Origin: Prunella strophiata
Taxonomy: Eukaryota > Chordata > Aves > Passeriformes > Prunellidae
Length of the DNA stretch: 64,000 bases
Assembly: GCA_036583965.1 (NCBI GenBank)
Contig: JAZBQD010000030.1
Span: 107,792,662-107,856,661 of the forward strand
Reading direction: 5' to 3'
Each line of letters starts with the position of its first letter. Position 1 is the stretch's first letter. A program made the translations under genes and the position numbers. The notes beneath the pieces are model-generated. The model saw nothing but the letters and a program-made list of their open reading frames with translations. It searched no databases and was not told the origin of the DNA. Of the stretch, positions 1 through 10,900 are shown piece by piece.

Positions 1-1940
1 CTAGCATTTCTACAGTGGAGCATTACATCCATTGAGCATAGCATTTTTCTTTCTTCTTACCCTGCAATTTTGTATTTAATGAAGAATATTAATGCATATT
101 TAAATTAGGATAAAACCACAAAGTTGATAAAGCCCAATGTGGACAGACTGGAGCATTAGAGAAGAATCCAGGAGACTGAACATAAAAGATCAAGACATCA
201 ATAGGACTAAAAATTGTCAAAACCTATGTCTGGACTACCAAAATATCAACTCTCACGTTAGATCACTTTTCAGATATTTGGAAACCATACAAAGTTTCCT
301 CTGTTAGTTAATTACTCCCTTAACTGTCCACTACAGAGTTTCTTTCATTTCCTCTCCCAAACATCTGGCAGTGGATACTGCAGAAGCCCACAGTCAGCAG
401 GATACACAAGCAGGGGCCTAACTTTAGTTCATGAGTCATCTCCGTGGCTCCAGTGGGACAGTTCAGGTGGTTAAAGTTAAGCATGTACTTAAGCACTTTG
501 CAGAAATGAAATGGATCTGTGCCAGAGGGAGGTTGCTGCCTAGGTGGGAACTGCTCATGTGCTTGTCCTTAACCATTTATAAAAGGGATTGGTATAAAAT
601 ATAATTTAAAGACACCCCTCTGCTGTGAGAGCAATGATTACTGATTTTTAAAAGTGGACCCTGTCAACATTTACAGTCTCTCTCAGCCCCCCTGTTTGTA
701 TCCAGCCATTAGCTGGAAATATTTTGGTCAGGTTCAGCAGAGCAGGGAGTGATTGCTCACCCTCACCTTCCCCAGCTCAGTGAGCCTGCAGGCATGGAGA
801 GACAATCCCTGCTCCAGGGTTCCAGCTTTGTGACAAAAGTTCTGCTTGCCTGGTGGCCACAGCCCAGCTGCTGACCCAGAGCTGTGTTTGCAGGCACAGC
901 TGTCAGTCTGGGGAGTCCCCATTGCAAGCAGCCCTTCCCACTGCAGAGGCATGGAACCACAGTGCTTCCTCTCCTTCATCTCCATCATTCATGGAGCTTA
1001 AAACATCCTTATTCTTTAAAATTCCATTTGGAGCTCTCTTATCCAGGCCATGGAGAGCACATTCTCTGGAGCCTTGATCACCACAAGGCCTGCAATTAAT
1101 TCTGCTCGGGCTGTGCTGCTGTCTCCACCACACCCTGAGTGTTTACCTTCCCCTGGCTCCAGTGCCACAAACCTGAGCACAGGTAACCAGGTGGTGGGTC
1201 AGGTGAGCTGCAGGCTTCATGGTAATTCTGCTCATGCAGAATACAAGACTTGTATTGTTGTACCTATACAGGAGCTGTGTGATGAGTCTGAATAATCCCT
1301 TTAATAAAATCAGACAGTGATTTGTAGTTGAAAGAATGGTTTTAAAACTCTTTATGAGTATCTGTGTCACCAGTAATTCCTTTTTTTTTTTCTGAACATA
1401 AAAAATTAAAATCAACTTTTCCCAAATAGAGAGCAATTTTTCTTAAGCCCTAATATCTGTGAAGTATTTCTCCTTCCCAACCTGTCAGAATTGTAAGTCT
1501 GAATATTATTTGCTAGAAAATGTCAGGCAGCCACACATTTTTCAGAAGAACAGAGTCTACTTTATGCTGGGTAGCATTGTTTGAAATTGAGTTTTCAAAG
1601 TGCACAATTTTTCATTTCCAAGTCAAGGCTAATGGAAAAATTTCACTTCCAAAGGTGAGATATGGAGCAACTGAAAAGAGAGATTTAGAAAAAAACTGCC
1701 ATCTCAGCAATCATTTTGAACATTAGGATCATTTGACATTTTAAAACTGGTGGCAGTGATTCACCAGTCAGAGGGACTTAACTAGGATTTGTTTATATGT
1801 CTTTCAAATACTAAATGTAAATCATCAGTCTTCTGTGTCTCTGTTTTCTCCTCTACAGGGTTCCTCTAAGCTCCCAGAGTTTCTCTCACCCATTGAATCA
1901 TCATGTGAAATGGACTTTAATATTTACACCCCATCCAGCA
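1..1940. other. Intergenic, no gene seen
   Basis: Unique-looking AT-rich sequence. The open frames here are all under 100 codons, overlap each other on both strands, and show no recognisable domain or splice structure. I see nothing else in it. Confidence 0.7.
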
Positions 1941-1948
1941 TTAAGCAA

Positions 1949-3442
1949 AGATTTCCTTCCTTCCTTCCTCAGGAATGGAAGGAAGGAAGGAAGGAAGGAA
2001 GGAAGGAAGGAAGGAAGGAAGGAAGGAAGGAAGGAAGGAAGGAAGGAAGGAAGGAAGGAAGGAAGGAAGGAAGGAAGGAAGGAAGGAAGGAAGGAAGGAA
2101 GGAAGGAAGGAAGGAAGGAAGGAAGGAAGGAAGGAAGGAAGGAAGGAAGGAAGGAAGGAAGGAAGGAAGGAAGGAAGGAAGGAAGGAAGGAAGGAAGGAA
2201 GGAAGGAAGGAAGGAAGGAAGGAAGGAAGGAAGGAAGGAAGGAAGGAAGGAAGGAAGGAAGGAAGGAAGGAAGGAAGGAAGGAAGGAAGGAAGGAAGGAA
2301 GGAAGGAAGGAAGGAAGGAAGGAAGGAAGGAAGGAAGGAAGGAAGGAAGGAAGGAAGGAAGGAAGGAAGGAAGGAAGGAAGGAAGGAAGGAAGGAAGGAA
2401 GGAAGGAAGGAAGGAAGGAAGGAAGGAAGGAAGGAAGGAAGGAAGGAAGGAAGGAAGGAAGGAAGGAAGGAAGGAAGGAAGGAAGGAAGGAAGGAAGGAA
2501 GGAAGGAAGGAAGGAAGGAAGGAAGGAAGGAAGGAAGGAAGGAAGGAAGGAAGGAAGGAAGGAAGGAAGGAAGGAAGGAAGGAAGGAAGGAAGGAAGGAA
2601 GGAAGGAAGGAAGGAAGGAAGGAAGGAAGGAAGGAAGGAAGGAAGGAAGGAAGGAAGGAAGGAAGGAAGGAAGGAAGGAAGGAAGGAAGGAAGGAAGGAA
2701 GGAAGGAAGGAAGGAAGGAAGGAAGGAAGGAAGGAAGGAAGGAAGGAAGGAAGGAAGGAAGGAAGGAAGGAAGGAAGGAAGGAAGGAAGGAAGGAAGGAA
2801 GGAAGGAAGGAAGGAAGGAAGGAAGGAAGGAAGGAAGGAAGGAAGGAAGGAAGGAAGGAAGGAAGGAAGGAAGGAAGGAAGGAAGGAAGGAAGGAAGGAA
2901 GGAAGGAAGGAAGGAAGGAAGGAAGGAAGGAAGGAAGGAAGGAAGGAAGGAAGGAAGGAAGGAAGGAAGGAAGGAAGGAAGGAAGGAAGGAAGGAAGGAA
3001 GGAAGGAAGATTTCCTTCCTTCCTTCCTTCCTTCCTTCCTTCCTTCCTTCCTTCCTTCCTTCCTTCCTTCCTTCCTTCCTTCCTTCCTTCCTTCCTTCCT
3101 TCCTTCCTTCCTTCTTCCTTCCTTCCTTCCTTCCTTCCTTCCTTCCTTCCTTCCTCCTTCCTTCCTTCCTTCCTTCCTTCCTTCCTTCCTTCCTTCCTTC
3201 CTTCTTCCTTCCTTCCTTCCTTCCTTCCTTCCTTCCTTCCTTCCTTCCTTCCTTCCTCCTTCCTTCCTTCCTTCCTTCCTTCCTTCCTTCCTTCCTTCCT
3301 TCCTTCCTTCCTTCCTCCTTCCTTCCTTCCTCCTTCCTCCCTTCCTCCTTCCTTCCTCCCTTCCCTTCCCTTCCCTTCCCTTCCCTTCCCTTCCCTTCCC
3401 TTCCCTTCCCTTCCCTTCCTTCCTTCCCTTCCCTTCCTTCCC
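1949..3442. repeat. Compound (GGAA)n / (TTCC)n / (TTCCC)n satellite, inverted halves
   Basis: A short TTCC run (about 1951-1970) leads through TCAGGAAT into an uninterrupted (GGAA) run from 1977 to 3008, exactly 258 copies as printed. The strand composition then flips to TTCC from 3012. The right part is interrupted (CTTCTTCC and CCTCC variants from about 3113) and turns into a TTCCC pentamer from about 3355 to 3442. The motif AGATTTCCTTCC occurs at both the left edge (1949) and the internal switch point (3009). The two halves are reverse complements, so the locus can fold into a very long hairpin; each half is also a polypurine/polypyrimidine mirror repeat. Long frames through it on both strands (KEGR or LPSF repeats) are artefacts. 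The copy number in any assembly of such a run is uncertain. Confidence 0.98.
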
Positions 3443-6400
3443 ATGCATAATAAATATTTGGCAAATACTACCATGAAAACTACCAGCAGTTTCCTTGAAA
3501 TTAAGAATATTCAAGTGGTTCTTCATTGCAAGAAATTTTTGGTGCAATGCCTCTGTTCTAGCTGAAAAGCCTTTTCTGGTCCTGCCACACAGTTAATTCC
3601 CACCTTCCACTGAAATTCCTGTTAGAAAACACTTGAGTGGCAGGCAGCCTGCTGTCCTGGGCCAGGGTGCTGTCTGGTTTAGTTTCAAGGCAGGCAGAGG
3701 GAAAAATGTGGGAGAGGAGCAGCATTGAAAGGGCACATGGGAATGACCTACCATGACAAGGGAGAAAAGTGGTGGAGTCAAGAAACAAAGAAACAAGGCC
3801 ATTTTCTCCACAGGATCATCATGTGCACCATTTAAATACACATGCTGCAGTCCTTGCAGACATGTTTCCTGCTTGTTTTGACTAGAGGAAATAAGGTAGC
3901 AGGGAATATAAGTGTCAGGCAAAAGGATTTGTGTCAAACTACAGCTTGTACAGCTCTCCCTGGAGCAAGACTAGGCTGCCCAAAGAAGACTGCAGAGGAG
4001 GAAAAGTCTTGTAGAAGAAATCCTTCTTTCTGCTCCTCACGTCTCTTTTCCCTTCCCATATCTTTCCCCAGACTCCTCTGTCCTGCTTTAATTCCTTATA
4101 GTAATCTAAAAAAAGTTCTGGTAGCTTGATATTAATCTTGTCACCATTTCTTGTGCAACTGACTCAAGAGTACAGCCTGAGCAAGAAGCTGAGCATTGCA
4201 CACCAGAGTTTAGAATTAGCCTTGTGCCTCTTGGATTTTCCCTCTTGTCCCCACCTGGTCCCCATTTAGGTGCTTCACACTGAATTTATCTATAACCTGG
4301 GCTCACATGCTGCTGTCAATGAGCTTTTCTTTTAGCAGTCATTTATCTATGATCCAACAGGTTCATAGATTTCATAAAACTTCCTTAAAAAAGTTTTGCA
4401 TTATCCAGTGATTGTTTAATAGCAGCCAAGATGTATTCTCTTGAAATGCATACCTGAACTTGCACATCTATTGTATCTGCCACTTACAGAATCACAGCAG
4501 TCTGCTGGATTACTGGTCCCTAAACATGGAGTTTATCACTCCAAACACTTGAAAATCCTTCTAGAGGGCCTTTTTATCCAGGCCAATTACTTACCTAATG
4601 CAAAATTTTCTGAGGATCACTTTCATTTAGAGAAGAGGTCAAGAAAAGCTGCTCAAAAAATTAATTTTAAATTGCTTTGTGTGAAAGGAATGCAAGTGTT
4701 TGATGCAGTAGTCATATTCATGTGCTTGCTAACTCTGTCTGGAACAGGAAAGGAATATAAACAAATTATTTCATGCAGTGTAGTTCTCTCTGTCTGAGAG
4801 GAAGTGAAACTGCAATGAGACCATTTAACCCTTGCAGGATCAGGTATTAGCAGCCTGGTTTAAATGACAGCATTGTTTTTCATGTTTTCTCATCCCAAGC
4901 AGAAGCAGAGGCAAAGGGATATGAATTCTTCTTAAAGAGAAAGGATTTGTCAGTGTAGGCTTGCCTCCTTTCAAAGATGTTACAGGAGGGCATGGTTTTT
5001 ACAAAACCAAGTAAGTGTTGTTATTTAATGGCCAGTTGTGACCCCTCATTTAAATAAAACACCAAATTAGGCCAAAATTTAAGGAGGGAGAAGAACTTCT
5101 TGTTGAATATCTATTTTACACTTCCATGAGCATCTCAGACATATTAAGAATAAATGCAATTTGAATAGATGCATATTATTTAGTAAGAGAATGCAAGGGA
5201 AGTTTAGCAATCTGTGATGAAGTGTGACTTGCTGAGCAGCATTTATTCCCATTAATATGCTAAAGAGCCCATCACCAGCAGCCCCAGAATGAGTGAGTCG
5301 AAATCAGCAGTGAAAACCTTTTACTTAAAGAAATAAAATGCACAGACATCAAGGTCAAGCACACAGGTAGCACTTCTGCTGCACAAAAGTCCAACCTTGT
5401 GCACTCCATTGTCAAAATGTCCCTGCTGCAGGTAAAGGGACCAACCTTTGTTCCTCTCTGCCACAGAGAGATGCAGCCCTGGAGGGAAGGAGTGCTGCCA
5501 GTGTTGCCAGCATGACTGTGTCTGCACAGGGGGTTTCTTCTGGCAGCAGAGAGGCAGCTCTGCCTCTCTACACCCCCAGGAGACAGAGGTGTGTTGGCAC
5601 TTCCTCACAGCTGGCAAAACTCTGTACCAGCAGCCTGGGCATCCACACTGAACAGTACAGACTATTTCTGAGCAATTACTGCTTTGAGGGTTTACACAGC
5701 CCTAAAGGTAGGTTGATGTTCAGGAAAAAATTCTAGTAGCATCTACCTTTGGCTTTGGAGGGGGCCAAATAACATTTTGTTAAACAAAAGAGTACATCTG
5801 AAGATGCTAATGGCAAGAGAAACCAAAACAGACTTCATTCCAGGTGTCGAGGCTTAGCTGCAAAGGGGCTGCTGTGTGGTCAGCATTACACTACATAGAA
5901 ATGTCTGCCCCAGTCCAGACTGAAGCTGAATGTGTGGCAGTTTTCTTCTTCTTTCAAAAGCTTTTTTGGTTTTCAGAGAATGGAATGCAGTTCCTTCTTT
6001 CATCACTGCCTTTCCCTCGGAGTCTGATGCAATTTTTAGTTATTGCTTTGTGAGGGGAATTGCTTATGATTCTGCAAACATGGAGAAATATGTTACTCAT
6101 ATTTCCTCATCCTTCAGGTCCTTGGGAGAGAAATGGTGGGATTCCTCTGGCCAAGTGTGCACTCCTGCAAGCCACCAAAGGATCTCAGCAGTGTCACATG
6201 GAAAAAAGCAGGCCCTCATAGGGCATGACACTGTCATTTAAAAATCGTTGCTTATGGAGCTTTTTAAAATATCAGAGAAGTACTTATCACCTTTAGCTGT
6301 GTTTATGTACACCAGGATGGGATGAACTGCATCCTAAAAGGGCTTGCTCCTCTTCAGTTGACTCCAAAGGGAGCCTTGCCAGTCATGCCATTGCAGCTCT

Positions 6401-7287
6401 CTGTACTGCAGAGGTCTAAAGTTCCTAGAGACCAGTTTTGTCCCAAAATGTCCTTCTGTGTCAGCCTTTTCAGTCACAGCACTGCACAGGCATTGTGCTC
6501 AGCATGTGCTTCATATTTCTGTAATTCTCATCTGACATCCCTGGCTGTGTTTGACAAGAACCCAGGTGCTGTCTGTCCAGCACACAGAGGTCTCAGCTCT
6601 CCAGGGCCACCCCTGCAGCTAATGGGGCTCACCTGGTAATTGAACACTTCCTTTAAGGGTGCAGGGAATGCCAGCCTTGGATGGGAAGGTGTGACAGTGA
6701 AGTGGAGCAATGGCAGAAGGCCATGTCACCTGTCCCACACACTCCCAGCACCCAGCTCTGTGCTGCTGTAACTCCAGGTGTGGTTTGACATTACAGCAGA
6801 AGCCTGTCTAACCACTCAGTGCAGCTGAAAACTCCCCCTCTGCTGTGCCCAGCACCTGTTCCCACCCTTCCTCCTCCTCCTCCTCCTCCTTGCTGGCACT
6901 GGGAGTTCTCTTGGGAGCCAGTTAAACTCACCCTTCAGAAGAAAGGATTTTCCTTCTCTCCTTTTGTCTCCCTGCTCTTGCTCACATCAGTATCTAAGGA
7001 ATGCTGGTGGGGAGGGCAGGAAGACAAAGATGAGGCCACCAGGATGGGAAGGGGCAGGGACTGCCCTGGCTGAACCTTTCAGGGAGAAGTTTTCTGTCAA
7101 GGCTCAACACCTTCCAGTTGAAGCTTGCTCAGAACAAGTTACCTTACCTTGGGTGATGAGAAGTAACATGTTCAACTCCAGTAACTTTATATTTACCATG
7201 AACTTGGGTTTCCCAGCTCCTAAAACATGAGAGCATTTCATCTGAAATGCTGCTTGTTAATGTGCTAGATGTGCTTCCATCAAGCTT
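3443..7287. other. Intergenic, no gene seen
   Basis: Unique-looking sequence with moderate GC patches around 5.4-5.6 kb and 6.5-7.1 kb. Scattered frames of 60-120 codons overlap on both strands without conserved motifs. A short CTC-rich run sits near 6860-6890. No feature can be supported. Confidence 0.65.
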
Positions 7288-7378
7288 GGTGTGGTGGGTT
7301 CAGTGCTGGCCAAACACCAGTGCACTCACTAGAATGTACCTACTCATTTCCTGCTGTGAGATAGGATTAGGAGGATGG

Positions 7379-7499
7379 TAAAGCAGGCTCAAAATTTCGA
7401 AAGGATATAAAGAAATGTGTTTATTAGCAGTAACTAAAGTAAAGCAGGCTCAAAATTTTCGAAAGGATATAAAGAAATGTTTATTAACAGTAACTAAAG
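7379..7499. repeat. 61-bp tandem duplication
   Basis: Two adjacent copies, 7379-7439 and 7440-7499, both start TAAAGCAGGCTCAAAATTT and end in AGTAACTAAAG. They differ by small changes (TTTCG versus TTTTCG, ATGTGTTTATTAG versus ATGTTTATTAA). The similarity points to a recent duplication inside the surrounding LTR-like element. Confidence 0.92.
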
Positions 7500-7620
7500 G
7501 AAAGAGTAAAAAGAATCAGAACAAAACCTTCAGAACACTTCTCCCCTTACAACCTTTCCTTTTCCCACTGACAATGTAAAGAGAAAAAAACTAAAATTTT
7601 CAGTCAGTTTACCACTGAAA

Positions 7621-7659
7621 CTCTAGAATATTACTCTAGAATATTGCTCTAGAATAGTC
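7621..7659. repeat. 13-bp tandem repeat, three copies
   Basis: Three consecutive units of CTCTAGAATATTA-type sequence at 7621, 7634 and 7647; the third ends AGTC in place of ATTA/ATTG. A small array inside the LTR-like segment. Confidence 0.9.
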
Positions 7660-7960
7660 TTTCTTCAATTCACTTAGGGAGAGAAGTCCCTCTTGTTAAT
7701 GTTAACTTATTTCTGGGCTAAACAGACAAATGGTGATGCGAGCATCATTAAGTCATCCCAGGACACATGGGTAAACTTCTCTAAGGCAGAGATAACAGGT
7801 AGAGTTCAAAACCCAGAGACTTTTACCTGCTCATCTATTGCCTCTTCTGCCTCAGAGCCTGCACTGACAGGAGGCAGATGCCTTCAAACTTTGCCTAGGC
7901 TGTCACCTCAAAAATGCCTCCAAAATGGCAACAACACAGTAGAGTCAGCAGGTGAGCAGT

Positions 7961-10900
7961 GAAGTAGCAGTGATCACCAGAGCTGTCTTCAACCAAAAAG
8001 AATTGTGGTTTTCTTAGTGCCCTTAACAGTAATTTATGATTAATCCATAATATTTTCAAATAACTGTCTCTTTATTACGATCTTTTAATTCTTGGCATTA
8101 TAAAAAGAGATTAGTTTGATTATTTTCTCTAATTTGAAGTGTTCACCAGTCTGTGGCCTCTTTTCATCTCCTGTTTCTTGTTTCCCCAACAATGGACCAG
8201 CACAGTAGCTCATGAGAAAACTACCTTCAAGAGCCTGAGCTTAGTTAAGTCAAGCCTAAGTCATATCCCGGGATTCTCAAATAAGGCTTTAACAAAAAGG
8301 CAAGTGGGAACAAAGACCATGGTGAGTTAGAAAAGCTTCTTTTGTCATGATCATTTTCATGATCACCACAACTTCTCTTCCCTGATCCAAAGAGTCCAAC
8401 ACAAGGCCAGGGCTGGGTCCTTTTTCTTGCTAAATTAGATGTCCCAATTTATCTCGCAGCTATGTGTGTGATAAAAGCTTGAAGGAGCTTTAACCAAAGT
8501 CATCTCCCTCTGGAAGATGAGATGATCTAGATCCTGCCCCTCATCCCAGGAGGTTCCTCTCAGGTCCCTCGTTGCCTGGCAGCAGCTTCTGATCACTCCT
8601 GAGCAACACATCCACATCCTTCTCAGGAGCAGTTGCCATCCACAAATCCTCCAGGCTGTCCTGATTTTCCTATGCCACTTATTAATGTTCATAATTGCAA
8701 AATAATTGGGCCTGCTGAGTTTGTAATGAAGGCACAATTTTAAATGCTGTAATCAAAGAACTTTCAATTGTATTAAGACTTGGGTGTCCTAGTGGTTTAA
8801 TTACAGGCCCAGGTAAGCACAAATAAGCTTTGTGTTTACTCCTGTCTTTCAGAGAGGCCACAGCAAAGTCTTGTGCCCACCTGGTGTCACTGAATATCTG
8901 ACACTAATTGAAGGTTGAACCCCAGTAGCCAGGACTCCTGTGTGGCATCCCAGGCAGAGAGAGTGAGCCCCAGACAGGCACAGCTCCTAGGGTGAGAAAC
9001 CAGTAGATTAACTTGGTCAACATGACAAATATAAGCAAAGAATTCCTTAGGAGGAGGCACCATCCTGTGAAATAAAAGGCTGAACTGAAGGGTGTGCAGC
9101 TTGATAAAATGCTCCAAATCAGCACAGCCACTGAAAGGTGGTGTCGTCCTCTCAGACATTGTTCTCAGCCATGCTGCCTCCTCCTCTCTCTGGTAAAATT
9201 GGTTCTATATCTACATGGAAAAGTAGATACTACTAAAGGCAACTTTTTTCTTTCCTTCCTTTTTTTTTTGCCTGGAGGGACAGCACAAATATTTACAATA
9301 GCATGGTGAATCAGGGAGCCCAGGGACAGGGACAAGATGCTGGTGGTGAGAGGAGCCCCTTAAGAGTGATGGGAGCATCAGAACCTGTATGCTGAAATGT
9401 TGGTCAGATGAAATCCTAAGGAGAAGGGTGAGAATAAGTTTGAAGGGGGTTATTAACTTGAGTCCTATAAGGACAAATCATTATTTCTGCTCTGCACCTC
9501 TGGAAAGGGCAATGTATTTCAACAGCATTAGAAAGTGTGGTCTATCAAACAGGCTTCAGACAGTCCCTGGTGACAAACCTCCTAATCTGGGGCACAGGGA
9601 GATGTCACACTGCAAAGGAGGTCTGAGCAATAGGCAAAACACATTGGGACTTCAGTTTCACTTCTGCTTTGGCTCCTTTGCAGCCCAGTCCTTTTCTAGC
9701 TGCAGTCTTTGAACTCCTCCCAAGCACACTCAGGGACTGGTTGGTAGGCAGGATTTGCTGCAGCTGCCAGAGAGATTAATTGGAAGAGAAGTGTAGATCA
9801 ACACCATCAGCTGCACACACACAAACCTATCAATTTAACTACTCCAATTTAGAAAAGATTGAGATAAATTGGTACAATCTTCTTTCTGGGCAAGGTTAGA
9901 ATGTAGATGCTTTTGGCTTGTCAGGTGCAAAATCAGACAAACTACAGCAGCCACCAGGTAAGGGAAAATACATCTGTGGGTCTATACCAGCTGTAAAAGT
10001 GTTATAACCAAATAAGTATGAAAATAGGTAGAGGCTGCCCATATTTTTGCAAAAATTACATCTACACATCATACTAAGTTTAATTGTAGTTGATAGCATT
10101 TTTCTAGTAGCAAAGTGGTTGTTTTATTTTACTGTGAGGTGGTTTTTCTTCATCTCACTGGGATGTGTCTGCTTTGATGCCCTATTGAAGCCACTAAAAA
10201 GCTGTGAATTATTTTGGGATCACCAGGAGTTCACATTAAATGATAAACCTCAATGCGAAAAGAACTTAACAAATGCAAATCTGTGGTCATTGAATTTTGA
10301 CTGTTATGTAATTCCCGAGGTTTCATGGACATCCATATTATATTTATTCAGTTTAGAGGTAAGAGGTACAAACAGAACTTTATTATTTCAAAGAGAAAAA
10401 ACCAGCAAAGTGCCTTTACTAGGCTGAAGCATCCATGAAAGTATCTAAATGCAATTTATCTTCATTATAAAGACTCAGCATTGAGACATGGGTTCTCTGC
10501 TGCTGATCATACCAGAAATTATTCCAGCTTCATTTTCACATATTGATAATAATGATACTAAATTATATTTCATAATTATAACCATTATATTGTATTTGTA
10601 CAGATTTTATTTAACAATTTAAAATTATAATCTAATCTTATTAGCAAATCATCATCTTTGGTCTATCTTTGAAGGGGGCAAATGGAATAAAAGCTAAAAG
10701 GTGGGAGATTCACCTATCCAAAGGTAAATGTGTTGCCTTTCCAGAGAGGCCCTTTGGCTGCCTTTAGGCAGCACAGAGGTGGATGCCATGGGGATGATTG
10801 CTCTTAGTCTAGAGCAGCCCAAACAAATCTATTTTGTCACTTTTTACACTCCTAAATGTACACAGGGACACCACCTGATGTTTTATTTACTCAGTAAATT

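Larger units (their letters stand above)
7288..7960 (-). mobile_element. Probable LTR-like avian repeat, antisense
   Basis: The segment opens with TGTGGTGGGTTCAGTGCTGG and, about 120 bases in, contains TTTATTA, the antisense of an AATAAA-type signal. This layout is shared with the better supported LTR-like pieces at 23.2 kb and 58.7 kb and matches my memory of dispersed avian LTRs read on the antisense strand. It includes a tandem 61-bp duplication and a 13-bp triplet, listed separately. No internal retroviral coding sequence is attached. The right boundary is a guess and the family is not identified. Confidence 0.4.

Noticed and set aside
1835..3565. Frames of 490-576 codons on both strands (KEGR and LPSF repeats)
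   Set aside because: They are readings of the GGAA/TTCC microsatellite; open in several frames at once, with no non-repeat domain or splice context.
10047..10427. 126-codon + strand frame with hydrophobic N-terminus
   Set aside because: No family match that I recognise, no promoter or splice context, and within the range expected by chance in AT-rich intergenic DNA.
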